From: Pseudomonadota bacterium
GTDB lineage: Bacteria; Myxococcota_A; Polyangia; Polyangiales; Polyangiaceae
Direction: 5' to 3'
Assembly: GCA_023431345.1 (NCBI GenBank)
Contig: JAEYWK010000179.1
Span: forward strand, 15,242-79,241
DNA length: 64,000 nucleotides
Of this stretch, positions 52,158 through 59,859 are shown one piece after another. A program made the position numbers and the translations under genes. Within the stretch, counting starts at the first letter, position 1, and the number at the start of each line of letters is the position of its first letter. The notes below the pieces were generated by a model, which worked only from the letters and a program-made list of their open reading frames with translations, did no database searches and was not told where the DNA came from.

Positions 52158-52682
52158 CTACTCGGTGCGCTTGATCACGTGGAAACCGAAGTCCGTCTCT
52201 ACCACGTCACTGACGTCGCCAGGCTTGAGGGCGAAAGCCGCGTCGGCGAACGGCTTGACCATCGTCCCGCGCGTGAAGGTGCCCAAGCTGCCTCCGCGAT
52301 CTTTGGCGCCGGGCTCGTCGGAGTACTGCTTGGCCAGAGCCGCGATGTCTTGGCCCTTCTTGGCCTTCTGCGCGACCTCAGCGGCGAGCTTCCTGGCTTC
52401 TTCTTTGCTGCGCGTGATGGTGGGAGCGGCGCGCATCGAGCCCTTGTATTGAATCAGCACGTGGCTGGCGCCGACCTTCGGCTCCGGCGCTGCCGGCGCG
52501 GCGGCGGTCGGTGCGGGCTGGGGCGCGGCGGCAGCGGCGGGCTCGGCAGGCTCGTCGGCAGCCGGTGGGGGGGCGCCGGCGCCGGGCTCGGTCAGCGAGG
52601 CACAGCCGCCGAGAGCGAGCGACAGCGCGAGCGAGAGGCCCGGAACCGAGAAACGCGACCACGAACGAGACAGCGGGGACAT
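52158..52682 (-). CDS. Parvulin-type peptidyl-prolyl isomerase lipoprotein
   Basis: The 174-residue protein has a lipoprotein signal (LSLALSLALGGCASL, lipobox GGC) and a Pro/Ala-rich linker. A single parvulin domain follows: GASHVLIQYKG at the active-site histidine, then YSDEPGAKDRGGSLGTFTRG, MVKPFADAAFALKPGDVSDVVE and FGFHVIKRTE, the second histidine. It should assist folding of envelope proteins, anchored to a membrane. ATG start, divergent from the hybrid histidine kinase gene, first gene of the series ending with lnt. Confidence 0.9.
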   Translation of the reverse strand: MSPLSRSWSRFSVPGLSLALSLALGGCASLTEPGAGAPPPAADEPAEPAAAAAPQPAPTAAAPAAPEPKVGASHVLIQYKGSMRAAPTITRSKEEARKLAAEVAQKAKKGQDIAALAKQYSDEPGAKDRGGSLGTFTRGTMVKPFADAAFALKPGDVSDVVETDFGFHVIKRTE

Positions 52683-52781
52683 CGAGGGCGCCTACGTAAT
52701 TACGGAGCCCGTCTGATTTCAAGCGCCGAAAGAGCCAAAGCTTGCGGGTGACGCCTCGCGGGCGCCATAGTGACGGTAAGC

Positions 52782-54008
52782 ATGGTGAAAATCCTCCACA
52801 TCGAGGACGATCCGGCCAACAGGCTCTTGGTCCGCAAGCTGCTGAGCTCGGCTGGTTTCGAGGTGGTCGAGGCCGCCGATGGGCTCGAAGGCGTCCGCAA
52901 AGCCCTGCAAGAGCGGCCGGACCTCGTGCTGGTCGACATCTCGATCCCCGGTCTAGATGGCTATGAGGTCACCTTGCGCCTGCGCTCGGAGCCGCAGCTC
53001 CGCGGCATGCCGATCGTGGCGATCACGGCCGAAGGCGATCGCGACACGAGCTTGGCGGTGGGCTGCGACGGCTTCTTGCAAAAGCCAATCGACGCCCGCT
53101 CGTTCGCGGACAAGCTGCGCGGCTACCTCGACGGATGGCGCGAGACGACCAACCCGGACGCCACCGGCCAGCGCCTGCGCGCGCAGAGCCAGCGCATCGT
53201 GAGCCACCTCGAGGCCAAGGTCGCCGAGCTCTCGAGCATGAATCAGCGGCTGCTCGAGGCCGACGCGAACAAGAAGGAATTTTACCGCAACATCTCGCAC
53301 GAGCTGGCGACGCCGATGACGCCCATCGTCGGCTATTTGAAGCTGCTCATCGACGGTGAGCTGGGTGACTTGACCACGCCGCAGCTCAAGAGCTTGCGTG
53401 CCATGAGTGATTGCGTTCACCGCTTGCGGCGGCTGATCGACAGCTTGCTCGACGTGACCGCGCTCGAGACCGGCCGCATGCGCTTCGCGCAGCGCGAATA
53501 CGACCTGGCGGACCTGGTACAAAAGGCGTCGCGGCAACCCGCCTTCGACGACGGGCGCATCCACCTGGTCACCGACTTACCGAAGCGCGGCACTTTGCTC
53601 GGCAGCGGCGACGTCGAGCGCATCGGGCGTGCCTTCGATCAGATGTTCGACAACGCCACCAAGTTCACGCCCGAAGGCGGCACCGTAGGCGTGCGCGCGC
53701 GGCGTCTCCCCACGGGCCATTTCGAGGTCTGCATCGCCGACACGGGGCCGGGCGTGCCGGCAGAGAAGCTCGGCAAGTTGTTCGAGCCATTTTACCAGGT
53801 AGACGGCTCGCCGACGCGCTCGTTCGGTGGCACGGGCGTGGGGCTCGCGATCGTGCGCGGCGTCGCGCGCGGTCACGGCGGCGACGTGCGGGTTGCGTCA
53901 CCCGCCAACGAAGAGATCGTCGGCGTGCGCTTCAACGGCGCGGCCTTTTACTTCGTGATCCCCGAGCGCGCTGGCCCCGCCAGCGAGCCGCCGTCGCGAC
54001 CGCTGTGA
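52782..54008 (+). CDS. Receiver-histidine kinase hybrid
   Basis: The 408-residue signalling protein has an N-terminal REC domain: ILHIEDDPANRLL, VLVDISIPGLDG with the phospho-aspartate, and GFLQKPID. A helical linker leads to HisKA (FYRNISHELATPMTPIVGYL, H-box) and an HATPase domain (FDNATKFTPEGG N-box, DTGPGVP, FGGTGVGLAIVRG G-boxes). No membrane segment is present, so it is cytosolic and probably senses through its partners. ATG is preferred over a GTG four codons earlier. Its TGA overlaps the GTG start of a cysteine desulfurase gene as GTGA. Confidence 0.92.
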   Translation: MVKILHIEDDPANRLLVRKLLSSAGFEVVEAADGLEGVRKALQERPDLVLVDISIPGLDGYEVTLRLRSEPQLRGMPIVAITAEGDRDTSLAVGCDGFLQKPIDARSFADKLRGYLDGWRETTNPDATGQRLRAQSQRIVSHLEAKVAELSSMNQRLLEADANKKEFYRNISHELATPMTPIVGYLKLLIDGELGDLTTPQLKSLRAMSDCVHRLRRLIDSLLDVTALETGRMRFAQREYDLADLVQKASRQPAFDDGRIHLVTDLPKRGTLLGSGDVERIGRAFDQMFDNATKFTPEGGTVGVRARRLPTGHFEVCIADTGPGVPAEKLGKLFEPFYQVDGSPTRSFGGTGVGLAIVRGVARGHGGDVRVASPANEEIVGVRFNGAAFYFVIPERAGPASEPPSRPL

Positions 54009-55105
54009 CGAGCTCCGTTTACCTCGATTGGAACGCCACGACCCCGCCCTTGCCGCGGGTGATCGAGGTGATGGCCGACGTGGCGGCGCGCGCGTGGGGT
54101 AACCCCGCCAGCGTTCACGGCAGCGGCCGCGCGGCGCGCGACGTCGTCGAGACGGCGCGCGAAGCCATCGCCGCCGCGACCGGAGCGAGCGCGCGCGACG
54201 TGATCTTCACGTCCGGCGGGACGGAGGCGAACAACCTGGCGCTTCACCAAGCGCCGGCGCTCGTGACGAGCGCGCTCGAGCACCCCTCGGTGACGCGCGT
54301 GGCGGAGGCGCTCGAGGCCAAGGGCCGGCCCGTGCGCTGGTTGCCGGTTCCGTCGAGCGGTCGGCTCGAGCCGAGCGCCGTCGAGGCGGCGCTGGCCGAC
54401 CTCGCGCCGGGGGCGGTGGTGGCCGTCGCGCCCGCCAACCACGAGACGGGCGTGATCCAGGCGCTGAGCGCGATCGCGGAGGTGGTTCGGGCTCGCGGCG
54501 CTCGCCTGCACGTCGACGCCGTACAGGCCCTGGGCAAGCTCCCGGCCGACGCCTGGTCCAGCGCCGACACGCTGGCGATCGCGGCGCACAAGATCCGAGG
54601 ACCGAAGGGTATCGGCGCTTTGGTGCACCGGCCGGAGCGCGCGCCCCAGGCGCTGCTGCTCGGGGGCAGCCAAGAGCGAGGCCGGCGGCCCGGCACGGTC
54701 GACGCGGTGGCCGCTGCCGGCTTCCAGGTGGCGGTGGAGTGGGCGACCTCTCAGCTGGAGGCGCGCGCGCGCTTGGCCGAGCTTCGTGAGCGGCTGGAGC
54801 TCGGGCTCGTGCGACTCGGCGCGGTCGTGCACGGCGCCGAGGTCCCGCGGCTCGGCCACGTGAGTAACGTCGGCTTCGCGAGCCAGGCCGGCGACGAGCT
54901 GGTCGCCGCCCTCGACCTCATGGGCGTGGCGGTCTCGAGCGGCAGCGCCTGCAGCGCGGGCACGACGGAACCCTCCAAGGTGATAAGCTCCATGCTCGGA
55001 GTCGAGCGCGCGCGGCGCGCGGTGCGGGTGAGCCTGGGCGACGCCACGAGCGAGAGCGACATCGAGCGGGCGCTCGCGGCGTTCGAGCGCGCGCTGCGCC
55101 TGTAA
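54005..55105 (+). CDS. Cysteine desulfurase (NifS/IscS family)
   Basis: A PLP enzyme that releases sulfur from cysteine for Fe-S clusters, thiamine or tRNA thiolation. The 366-residue protein starts VYLDWNATTPPLP and has FTSGGTEANNLAL. VAPANHETGVIQ and LHVDAVQALGKLP contribute to the cofactor site, AAHKIRGPKGIG holds the Schiff-base lysine, and VSSGSACSAGTTEPS contains the catalytic cysteine. The open frame upstream lies within the kinase gene; GTG overlapping that gene's stop is the real start. No iscU/sufU or other Fe-S genes are adjacent; a frataxin gene occurs at 26.9 kb. Confidence 0.92.
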   Translation: MTSSVYLDWNATTPPLPRVIEVMADVAARAWGNPASVHGSGRAARDVVETAREAIAAATGASARDVIFTSGGTEANNLALHQAPALVTSALEHPSVTRVAEALEAKGRPVRWLPVPSSGRLEPSAVEAALADLAPGAVVAVAPANHETGVIQALSAIAEVVRARGARLHVDAVQALGKLPADAWSSADTLAIAAHKIRGPKGIGALVHRPERAPQALLLGGSQERGRRPGTVDAVAAAGFQVAVEWATSQLEARARLAELRERLELGLVRLGAVVHGAEVPRLGHVSNVGFASQAGDELVAALDLMGVAVSSGSACSAGTTEPSKVISSMLGVERARRAVRVSLGDATSESDIERALAAFERALRL

Positions 55106-55161
55106 GTCGCGCGCCGGGCGCTCGGCGCTTCGCCTGGCAGTCGCGCGCCGGGCGCTCGGCG
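55105..55161 (+). repeat. Pair of 23-base direct repeats after the cysteine desulfurase gene
   Basis: Two identical copies of a 23-mer beginning AGTCGCGCGCCGGGCG lie at 55,105-55,127 and 55,139-55,161, separated by 11 bases. The first copy begins inside the TAA stop codon. Confidence 0.75.
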
Positions 55162-55190
55162 AGCAACCCTCATGTGCTGGATGATCCGAA

Positions 55191-55236
55191 GATCGGTTGT
55201 CTCGCATGCTGCGCGAGCGTCGACGCGCAACCGATC
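55191..55236. repeat. Inverted repeat between cysteine desulfurase and rRNA methyltransferase genes
   Basis: Arms GATCGGTTG and CAACCGATC with a 28-base interior that holds GCGCG and CGCGC. No T run follows. It may be a structured 3' element or a protein-binding site. The rest of this 262-base convergent gap shows nothing recognisable. Confidence 0.45.
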
Positions 55237-55367
55237 CAAACTGCTCGGGATTACGGCGGCACCTTCTGGAGGAGCGCCGTTCCACTGAATGGAATGGGGA
55301 GCCGCGCGGCCCCGCTCAACCGTTCAGTAAGCGTAACGACTTGAGAAGTTGCTTGAGGAGCGTCGCA

Positions 55368-56162
55368 TTAACTGCGCGATTTTATTCGTTGATTCGATGC
55401 TTCATACAGCGCGATGGCCGCGGCCACGGAGGCGTTCAACGAGCCAATTCGCCCTGTTTGCGCGAGGCGGGCGGTGGCCGTGAGCGAGCGGCGAACGGAG
55501 CGGCTCATGCCTTCCCCCTCGGAGCCGAGCACGAGCAGCGTGCGCTCGCCGAGGTCGAGATCGCGGAGCGCGACCTCGGCCTGCGGATCCAGACCGACGA
55601 CCTGGACGCCGGTAGCCGCGGCGTCCGTGAGGGCGGCCGTCAGCGAAGGCACACGGCACAAGCGCGCGTGCTCGACCGCGCCTGCCGACGCGCGGAACGT
55701 CGACAAGCTGAGCGGCGCGGAGGCGTGCTCGCCCCAGATGACGGCCGCGCTCGCGATGCCGACGGCGCTGCGCACCACGGCGCCGAAGTTCTGCGGATCG
55801 GAGATGCCGTCGAGCACGATGCCCAAGAGCGCCGGGTCGGCGAGCAGGTCCGCGAAGTCGCGCAGCTCGAGCTCGGGCGCCCAGGCCACCACGCCCTGGT
55901 GCACCGTCCCTTCTGTAAGTGCATCGAGAAGCGCGCGCGGCTCCCGGGTGACCTCGGCGATGCCGTGATCCGTCGCGAAGCGGGCGACCGCCTCGAGGCG
56001 CGGGTTGTCACCGTGCTCGATGCTGACGCGCGCGACTGCCTGGCCATGAGCCAGGATCGCCTCGCGCACCGGCTGCAGCCCGGCCACCAGGCGCCCGGGC
56101 ACCTCCGGCAGGAGGGGGCGTTCGCGCGGCGGACGCCGCCCGAAGTCAGGCCGACGTCGCAC
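55368..56162 (-). CDS. rlmB: SpoU/TrmH-family rRNA 2'-O-methyltransferase (RlmB-like)
   Basis: The 264-residue protein has an N-terminal substrate-binding domain opening with RLVAGLQPVREAI (the RlmB-type G-x-x-x-V) and a C-terminal SPOUT domain. Motif 1 is LDGISDPQNFGAVVRSA, motif 2 LLVLGSEGEGMSRSVRRS and motif 3 IGSLNASVAAAIALYE, the trefoil-knot SAM site. It should methylate 23S rRNA (G2251-type) or a related RNA. GTG start, overlapping the end of pyrF by 17 bases on the same strand. A related 2'-O-ribose methyltransferase of the same family cannot be excluded. Confidence 0.87.
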   Translation of the reverse strand: MRRRPDFGRRPPRERPLLPEVPGRLVAGLQPVREAILAHGQAVARVSIEHGDNPRLEAVARFATDHGIAEVTREPRALLDALTEGTVHQGVVAWAPELELRDFADLLADPALLGIVLDGISDPQNFGAVVRSAVGIASAAVIWGEHASAPLSLSTFRASAGAVEHARLCRVPSLTAALTDAAATGVQVVGLDPQAEVALRDLDLGERTLLVLGSEGEGMSRSVRRSLTATARLAQTGRIGSLNASVAAAIALYEASNQRIKSRS

Positions 56163-56856
56163 CGGCTCCGCTCATTTCTTCGAGGATGCTGCGGGCGGCG
56201 GCGACCGGATCCGCCGCGTCGCGGATGGGGCGACCCACCACCAACAAGCTCGAGCCGTCTCTCAGCGCCGAGGCGGGGGTACCGACGCGCTTTTGGTCAC
56301 CGACGGCCGAGCCGGACGGACGGATTCCGGGCGTGACCAGGATGGGCTCCGGCCCGAGCGCGCCGCGCAGCGCGGCCACCTCCGAGGTCGAGCACACCAA
56401 GCCGTGAATGCCAGACGCGCGCGCTAGCTTGCCGAGCAGCAGCACGTGCTCGGCGGGCGACGCGGTGACGCCGGTAGCTCGCAGATCCGCCGCGTCGAGC
56501 GAGGTGAGCACCGTGACCGCCAACAGCTTCAAGCCTGCGCCTTCGCGTTCGGCGCGCCGCGCGGCTGCTTCCAGCATGCGCGGCCCGCCTGCGGCGTGCA
56601 GCGTGAGCAGGCTCGCGCCGAGTTGACCTGCGGTGGCGACGGCGCGCTCGACCGTCTCGGGGATGTCGTGCAGCTTGAGGTCGAGGAAGACCTTGTTTCC
56701 CAGCTGCCGTCCGAGGCGGACCGCCGCCGCCCCTTCGGCAACGAACAGCTCGAGCCCGACTTTCAGCACGCCGACGACGCCAGCGACGCGCGATGCTCCC
56801 GCTTCCGCTTCAGCCAGAGTGGGGTAGTCGAGCGCAAATGCTAGGCGGTCACGCAT
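56146..56856 (-). CDS. pyrF: Orotidine 5'-phosphate decarboxylase PyrF
   Basis: PyrF makes UMP from OMP. The 236-residue TIM barrel has RLAFALDYPTLAEAEA at the N-terminus, LKVGLELFV, the signature VFLDLKLHDIPETV with the catalytic Asp-x-Lys-x-x-Asp set, TLHAAGG, and the C-terminal phosphate loop VTPGIRPSGSAVGDQKRV and VVGRPIRDAADP. ATG start. It is followed on the same strand by the overlapping rRNA methyltransferase gene and preceded at 78 bases by the coiled-coil membrane-protein gene. Confidence 0.96.
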   Translation of the reverse strand: MRDRLAFALDYPTLAEAEAGASRVAGVVGVLKVGLELFVAEGAAAVRLGRQLGNKVFLDLKLHDIPETVERAVATAGQLGASLLTLHAAGGPRMLEAAARRAEREGAGLKLLAVTVLTSLDAADLRATGVTASPAEHVLLLGKLARASGIHGLVCSTSEVAALRGALGPEPILVTPGIRPSGSAVGDQKRVGTPASALRDGSSLLVVGRPIRDAADPVAAARSILEEMSGAGATSA

Positions 56857-56934
56857 GCGGCCGGCATTAGCACGGCCGGAGCAGGGAAGGCCACCACCGG
56901 GCCCCCCACACCGACACTTGAAAGGCTGCCCAGG

Positions 56935-57693
56935 TTATAGGCAGGAGCAGAGCGGATCACCGGGCGGGCAGTTGCAGGGCTTGGCTGCGCCGCCGGAGGG
57001 CTTGGCCGCGCCGCCGCCGCCCGTACGGATCGCCGCGCCGGCTTGCTTCTTCTGCTCGGTGGCCTTGCTGAGCTCGGCCTCGAGCTTGGCGCGTGTCGCT
57101 TCGTCTTTGGCGCTCGCCAGCGACGACTTGAGCTCTTCTTCGCGCTTCTGCGCGGCCTCGAAGGTGTCTTTGAGGCGCTTGGCTTCGGCTTCGGCGTCCG
57201 CGATGCGCGCGGCTGCGGCAGCCTTTTCGCGCTCGGCCTGCTCCGCGGCGCTCTTGAAAGCCAAGCCGCCGCCGACGACGGCGATGATCAGCACCGCGAT
57301 CGCGATGCCGACGATCATCTGCAGGCGCTTCTTGCCCTTGTCGCTGCGGAGGGCAGCCAGCTGCTGCTCGTGCGCTTGCTGTGCGGTCAGCGCCTCCATG
57401 CGCGACTTGTGCTCTGCCTCTGCCTTGGCCTTCTCGATCTCGGCGTGGCGGATCGCTTCCAAGCGGGCGGCTTCTTCCTTGCGGCGAAGCTCTTCGAGCC
57501 GTCGAACTTCCTCCTCCTCGCGGATGCGGCGTTCCTCAGCCTCGCGGGCGGCGCGCTCAGCGGCAGCCTTCGCTTCGGCCTCTTGGCGGGCGCGACGATC
57601 CTTGTCGGCCTCTTCTTGCTTGATGCGATCTTCCTCAAGGTTCATCAGCTCCTTGAGAGAGAAGAGAACCGAGCTTTCTTTCTGTTCGGCCAT
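56935..57693 (-). CDS. Coiled-coil protein with one transmembrane helix and Cys-rich C-terminus
   Basis: The family is not recognised. Residues 1-125 are a highly charged Glu/Arg/Ala-rich helix (EAEERRIREEEEVRRLEEL), followed by one membrane segment (LQMIVGIAIAVLIIAVVGGGLAF, about 126-149). A second coiled coil (about 155-225) and a Gly/Pro linker lead to a short tail with CNCPPGDPLCSC. The topology suggests coiled coils on both sides of the inner membrane with the cysteine tail on the far side. The ATG giving MAEQKESSVLFSLKELM is preferred over one 16 codons upstream. No direct functional link with pyrF is evident. Confidence 0.7.
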   Translation of the reverse strand: MAEQKESSVLFSLKELMNLEEDRIKQEEADKDRRARQEAEAKAAAERAAREAEERRIREEEEVRRLEELRRKEEAARLEAIRHAEIEKAKAEAEHKSRMEALTAQQAHEQQLAALRSDKGKKRLQMIVGIAIAVLIIAVVGGGLAFKSAAEQAEREKAAAAARIADAEAEAKRLKDTFEAAQKREEELKSSLASAKDEATRAKLEAELSKATEQKKQAGAAIRTGGGGAAKPSGGAAKPCNCPPGDPLCSCL

Positions 57694-57996
57694 TCGATGA
57701 CTGTTCCTGGGGAGGGGCGTCCCGCGAGAGGCGAATACCAACCCGCAAGTGATCTCGTCAAGCTAACGCTGGTCGCGCGCGGGAATGGTGAATGTAATGG
57801 AGGTTTCCAGTCCTGTCAGCTTTGGACCAGGGCCTGGCGACGTCCTTGGGTAACGTTTCCGTCCGCGCGATGTTGAGTGGGAGGGGCTTGGCGCCCACAT
57901 AGTGCGATAATGGAGCCATTTAGCCACACGCCTTCGAGCGGGGGATGCCCTTCTCGTTTCCCCACCGCGGCGTAGGTCGCTCTAAAGTGGTGGGTC
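57694..57996. other. Divergent intergenic region, no gene seen
   Basis: This 303-base gap separates the divergent starts of the coiled-coil protein and the biotinyl-domain protein. It should hold promoters for both. No consensus sigma-70 pair, riboswitch or RNA gene was recognised. Confidence 0.6.
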
Positions 57997-58218
57997 ATGG
58001 CTACGGAAGTGCGCGCGCACATCACAGGGACGGTGTGGAAGATTTTGGTCAAGCCGGGCGACTCGGTCGTGCTCGATCAGCAGGTAGCGATCCTCGAGTC
58101 GATGAAGATGGAAATGCCCATCGAGGCGCCGGCAGCCGGGCGCGTCGCCAGCGTCGCGAGGAGCGAGGGTGCCAGCGTCGACGAAGGCGACCTCATCATG
58201 ACTCTGGAGAGCGAGTGA
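57997..58218 (+). CDS. Free-standing biotinyl/lipoyl carrier domain protein
   Basis: The 73-residue protein is a single biotinyl domain. VRAHITGTVWKILVKPGDSV is the first strand block, ILESMKMEMPIEAP contains the biotinylated lysine in the M-K-M motif, and ASVARSEGASVDEGDLIMTLE closes the fold. ESMKME is the biotin rather than lipoate version. Such domains carry CO2 in acyl-CoA carboxylases; here no carboxylase or carboxyltransferase gene is adjacent. The stop falls inside the first unit of a 30-base tandem repeat and overlaps a GTG of the next gene. Confidence 0.9.
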   Translation: MATEVRAHITGTVWKILVKPGDSVVLDQQVAILESMKMEMPIEAPAAGRVASVARSEGASVDEGDLIMTLESE

Positions 58219-58300
58219 CGCGAGCGAGATCGTCTGAAAAGCGAGTGACGCGAGCGAGATCGTCTGAAAAACGAGTGACGCGAGCGAGACGGTCGGGACA
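58211..58300 (+). repeat. Three tandem 30-base repeats at a gene junction
   Basis: Units at 58,211, 58,241 and 58,271 read GCGAGTGACGCGAGCGAGAT and continue CGTCTGAAAA. The first two are identical; the third differs at several bases. Each contains a GTGA. The first supplies the end of the biotinyl gene and the GTG of the lipoprotein gene; the others repeat that GTG in the same frame. Confidence 0.85.
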
Positions 58301-58823
58301 GCGCTCGCTGACGCGCGCATTCGGCGCGGCGCTGTGCCTCGTCGCCTGCGGAGGGCCCCAAAGCGCCGGCGGCTCCGGGGCTACTTGCTTTCGCGACAAC
58401 GACTGCGCGGCGGGGCTGATTTGCGTCGCGCCCGTCGACTCGACGGTGCGCGTTTGCAGCGATGATCCGACTCCGCTGATCTCCAATGTCGATGGCCCGC
58501 CGGTGGCAGCGGGCGGCACTGCGGGTGGCGGCGCTGCCGGGACGGCGGCCGCGGCGGCCATGGCCGGGGAAGGCTCCGAGACGGCGGGAGGCGAGCCAGG
58601 CGAAGCGGGTGGCAGCGCCGGAACGACGGGCGGCGGCACGGCCGGTCGCGGCGGTTCGGGCGCTGGCGGCAACGCAGGTAACGGAGCCGCGGGCAGCAGC
58701 GGAACGAGCGGCGGTGGAACCGGCGGCGGTGGAACCGGCGGCGGTGGAACCGGCGGCACGAGCGGCAGCGCGGGCACCAGCGGCGAGGCGGGCAGCCCGC
58801 CCGACGGCGGCGCGCCGGGCTAG
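58215..58823 (+). CDS. Predicted lipoprotein with Gly/Thr-rich C-terminal repeats
   Basis: A signal peptide (SLTRAFGAALCLVAC, lipobox LVAC) leads to a short Cys-containing domain (CFRDNDCAAGLICV) and then a long Gly/Ala/Thr tract with tandem GTGGG units encoded by 15-base repeats near 58,711-58,755. The start is ambiguous because the 30-base repeat provides three in-frame GTG codons. The first, listed here, overlaps the previous stop and has an upstream GGAGA. The third, at 58,275, gives a more normal 25-residue signal peptide. It is probably a surface lipoprotein of unknown function. Confidence 0.65.
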   Translation: MTRARSSEKRVTRARSSEKRVTRARRSGQRSLTRAFGAALCLVACGGPQSAGGSGATCFRDNDCAAGLICVAPVDSTVRVCSDDPTPLISNVDGPPVAAGGTAGGGAAGTAAAAAMAGEGSETAGGEPGEAGGSAGTTGGGTAGRGGSGAGGNAGNGAAGSSGTSGGGTGGGGTGGGGTGGTSGSAGTSGEAGSPPDGGAPG

Positions 58824-58836
58824 CTTCAGCGCTCGC

Positions 58837-59859
58837 TCATTCCTTCCAGAAGAACTTCCACGGGTTGTGCTTCAGGTCGCGGATCAGCTCTTGGAGGTCG
58901 TCGTACACCGCCTCGTCCATCATCAGCGCGCCGACCGTGCCCTTGCCGGATTTGACGTGCTTCATCATGCCCTCGGCGTCGGCCGCGAGCCCCTTGGCGC
59001 GGCTGCTCGCGTCGGCGAGATCGCGCGTCATGCCGTCGAGGCGCGAGAGCTGTTCGTCGGTCGCCAGCTTGGCCGTGATCTTCTTCGTGTCCGACAGCAC
59101 CTTGCGACCGTCTTCGACGATCGGGGGCAGGTTATCGGCCATGACCTTGGTGCTGCGCTCGACGTCGTTGAAAATGCGTGTGACCTGGGGGCCGTCGACG
59201 TAGCGCTCGCGGGCGACCTTCAAGGTGTCGCCCGCCTCGACCGACAGCTTGTCGACGTTGTCGACGATGCGATCGAGCTTATCGCTGTTTTTTTCGAAGA
59301 AATTGCCGCTCGCGCGCAGGGTGCGGTGCAGGCCGTCGAACGTCTCCGAGATCTTCTGCTCGTTGTTGGCGACGCCCACGTACGCCTTGTGCAAGAGCTC
59401 GTAGCTCTCGCTCAGCAGCAGGTCGAGCCGCGGCGGGCTGATGCCAGGCACGGTGGCGCCGTCGGGCAATGCCGGGCGATCGTGCGACCCTGGCTCGATG
59501 GCGAGGAACATCTCGCCGAGCACGCCTTGGCTGGTCACGAACCAGCGCGAGTTGTCGTGAATCGCGCTCTGGTAGCGGCGCTCGATGCGAGCCACGGCGC
59601 GGATGGGCGGCTCGGGCTCTTTGGTCGTCGGGTCGATCTGGCCGCCGCGGAACTCGAGCTCACTGACGCGGCCCACCTTGACGCCCGAGATGCGCACGGG
59701 CGCGCCCGCCTGCAGCCCGCCCGGATTCTGGAAAGTGACGTAGACGGTGAGCGTCGGCTCGAAGCTCAAGCCGCCCATCACGACCACGAACGCTCCCAAC
59801 AGGCCGAGCGCGACCAAGATCAGCGCGCCGACTTTGACCTCGATCGAGCGCTGGCTCAC
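58837..59859 (-). CDS. mlaD: MCE/MlaD-family substrate-binding protein
   Basis: The 340-residue protein has one N-terminal membrane helix (VGALILVALGLLGAFVVVMGG) and an MCE domain (VYVTFQNPGGLQAGAPVRISGVKVGRV in pieces, then SQGVLGEMFLAIEPG). A long C-terminal helical region (about residues 165-325) may form a tunnel or coiled structure. MlaD-type proteins bind phospholipids in the periplasm and connect to an MlaF-MlaE ABC core. Its GTG start overlaps the stop of the MlaF-like gene upstream, so the two are translationally coupled. No mlaE permease gene is adjacent. Confidence 0.88.
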   Translation of the reverse strand: MSQRSIEVKVGALILVALGLLGAFVVVMGGLSFEPTLTVYVTFQNPGGLQAGAPVRISGVKVGRVSELEFRGGQIDPTTKEPEPPIRAVARIERRYQSAIHDNSRWFVTSQGVLGEMFLAIEPGSHDRPALPDGATVPGISPPRLDLLLSESYELLHKAYVGVANNEQKISETFDGLHRTLRASGNFFEKNSDKLDRIVDNVDKLSVEAGDTLKVARERYVDGPQVTRIFNDVERSTKVMADNLPPIVEDGRKVLSDTKKITAKLATDEQLSRLDGMTRDLADASSRAKGLAADAEGMMKHVKSGKGTVGALMMDEAVYDDLQELIRDLKHNPWKFFWKE

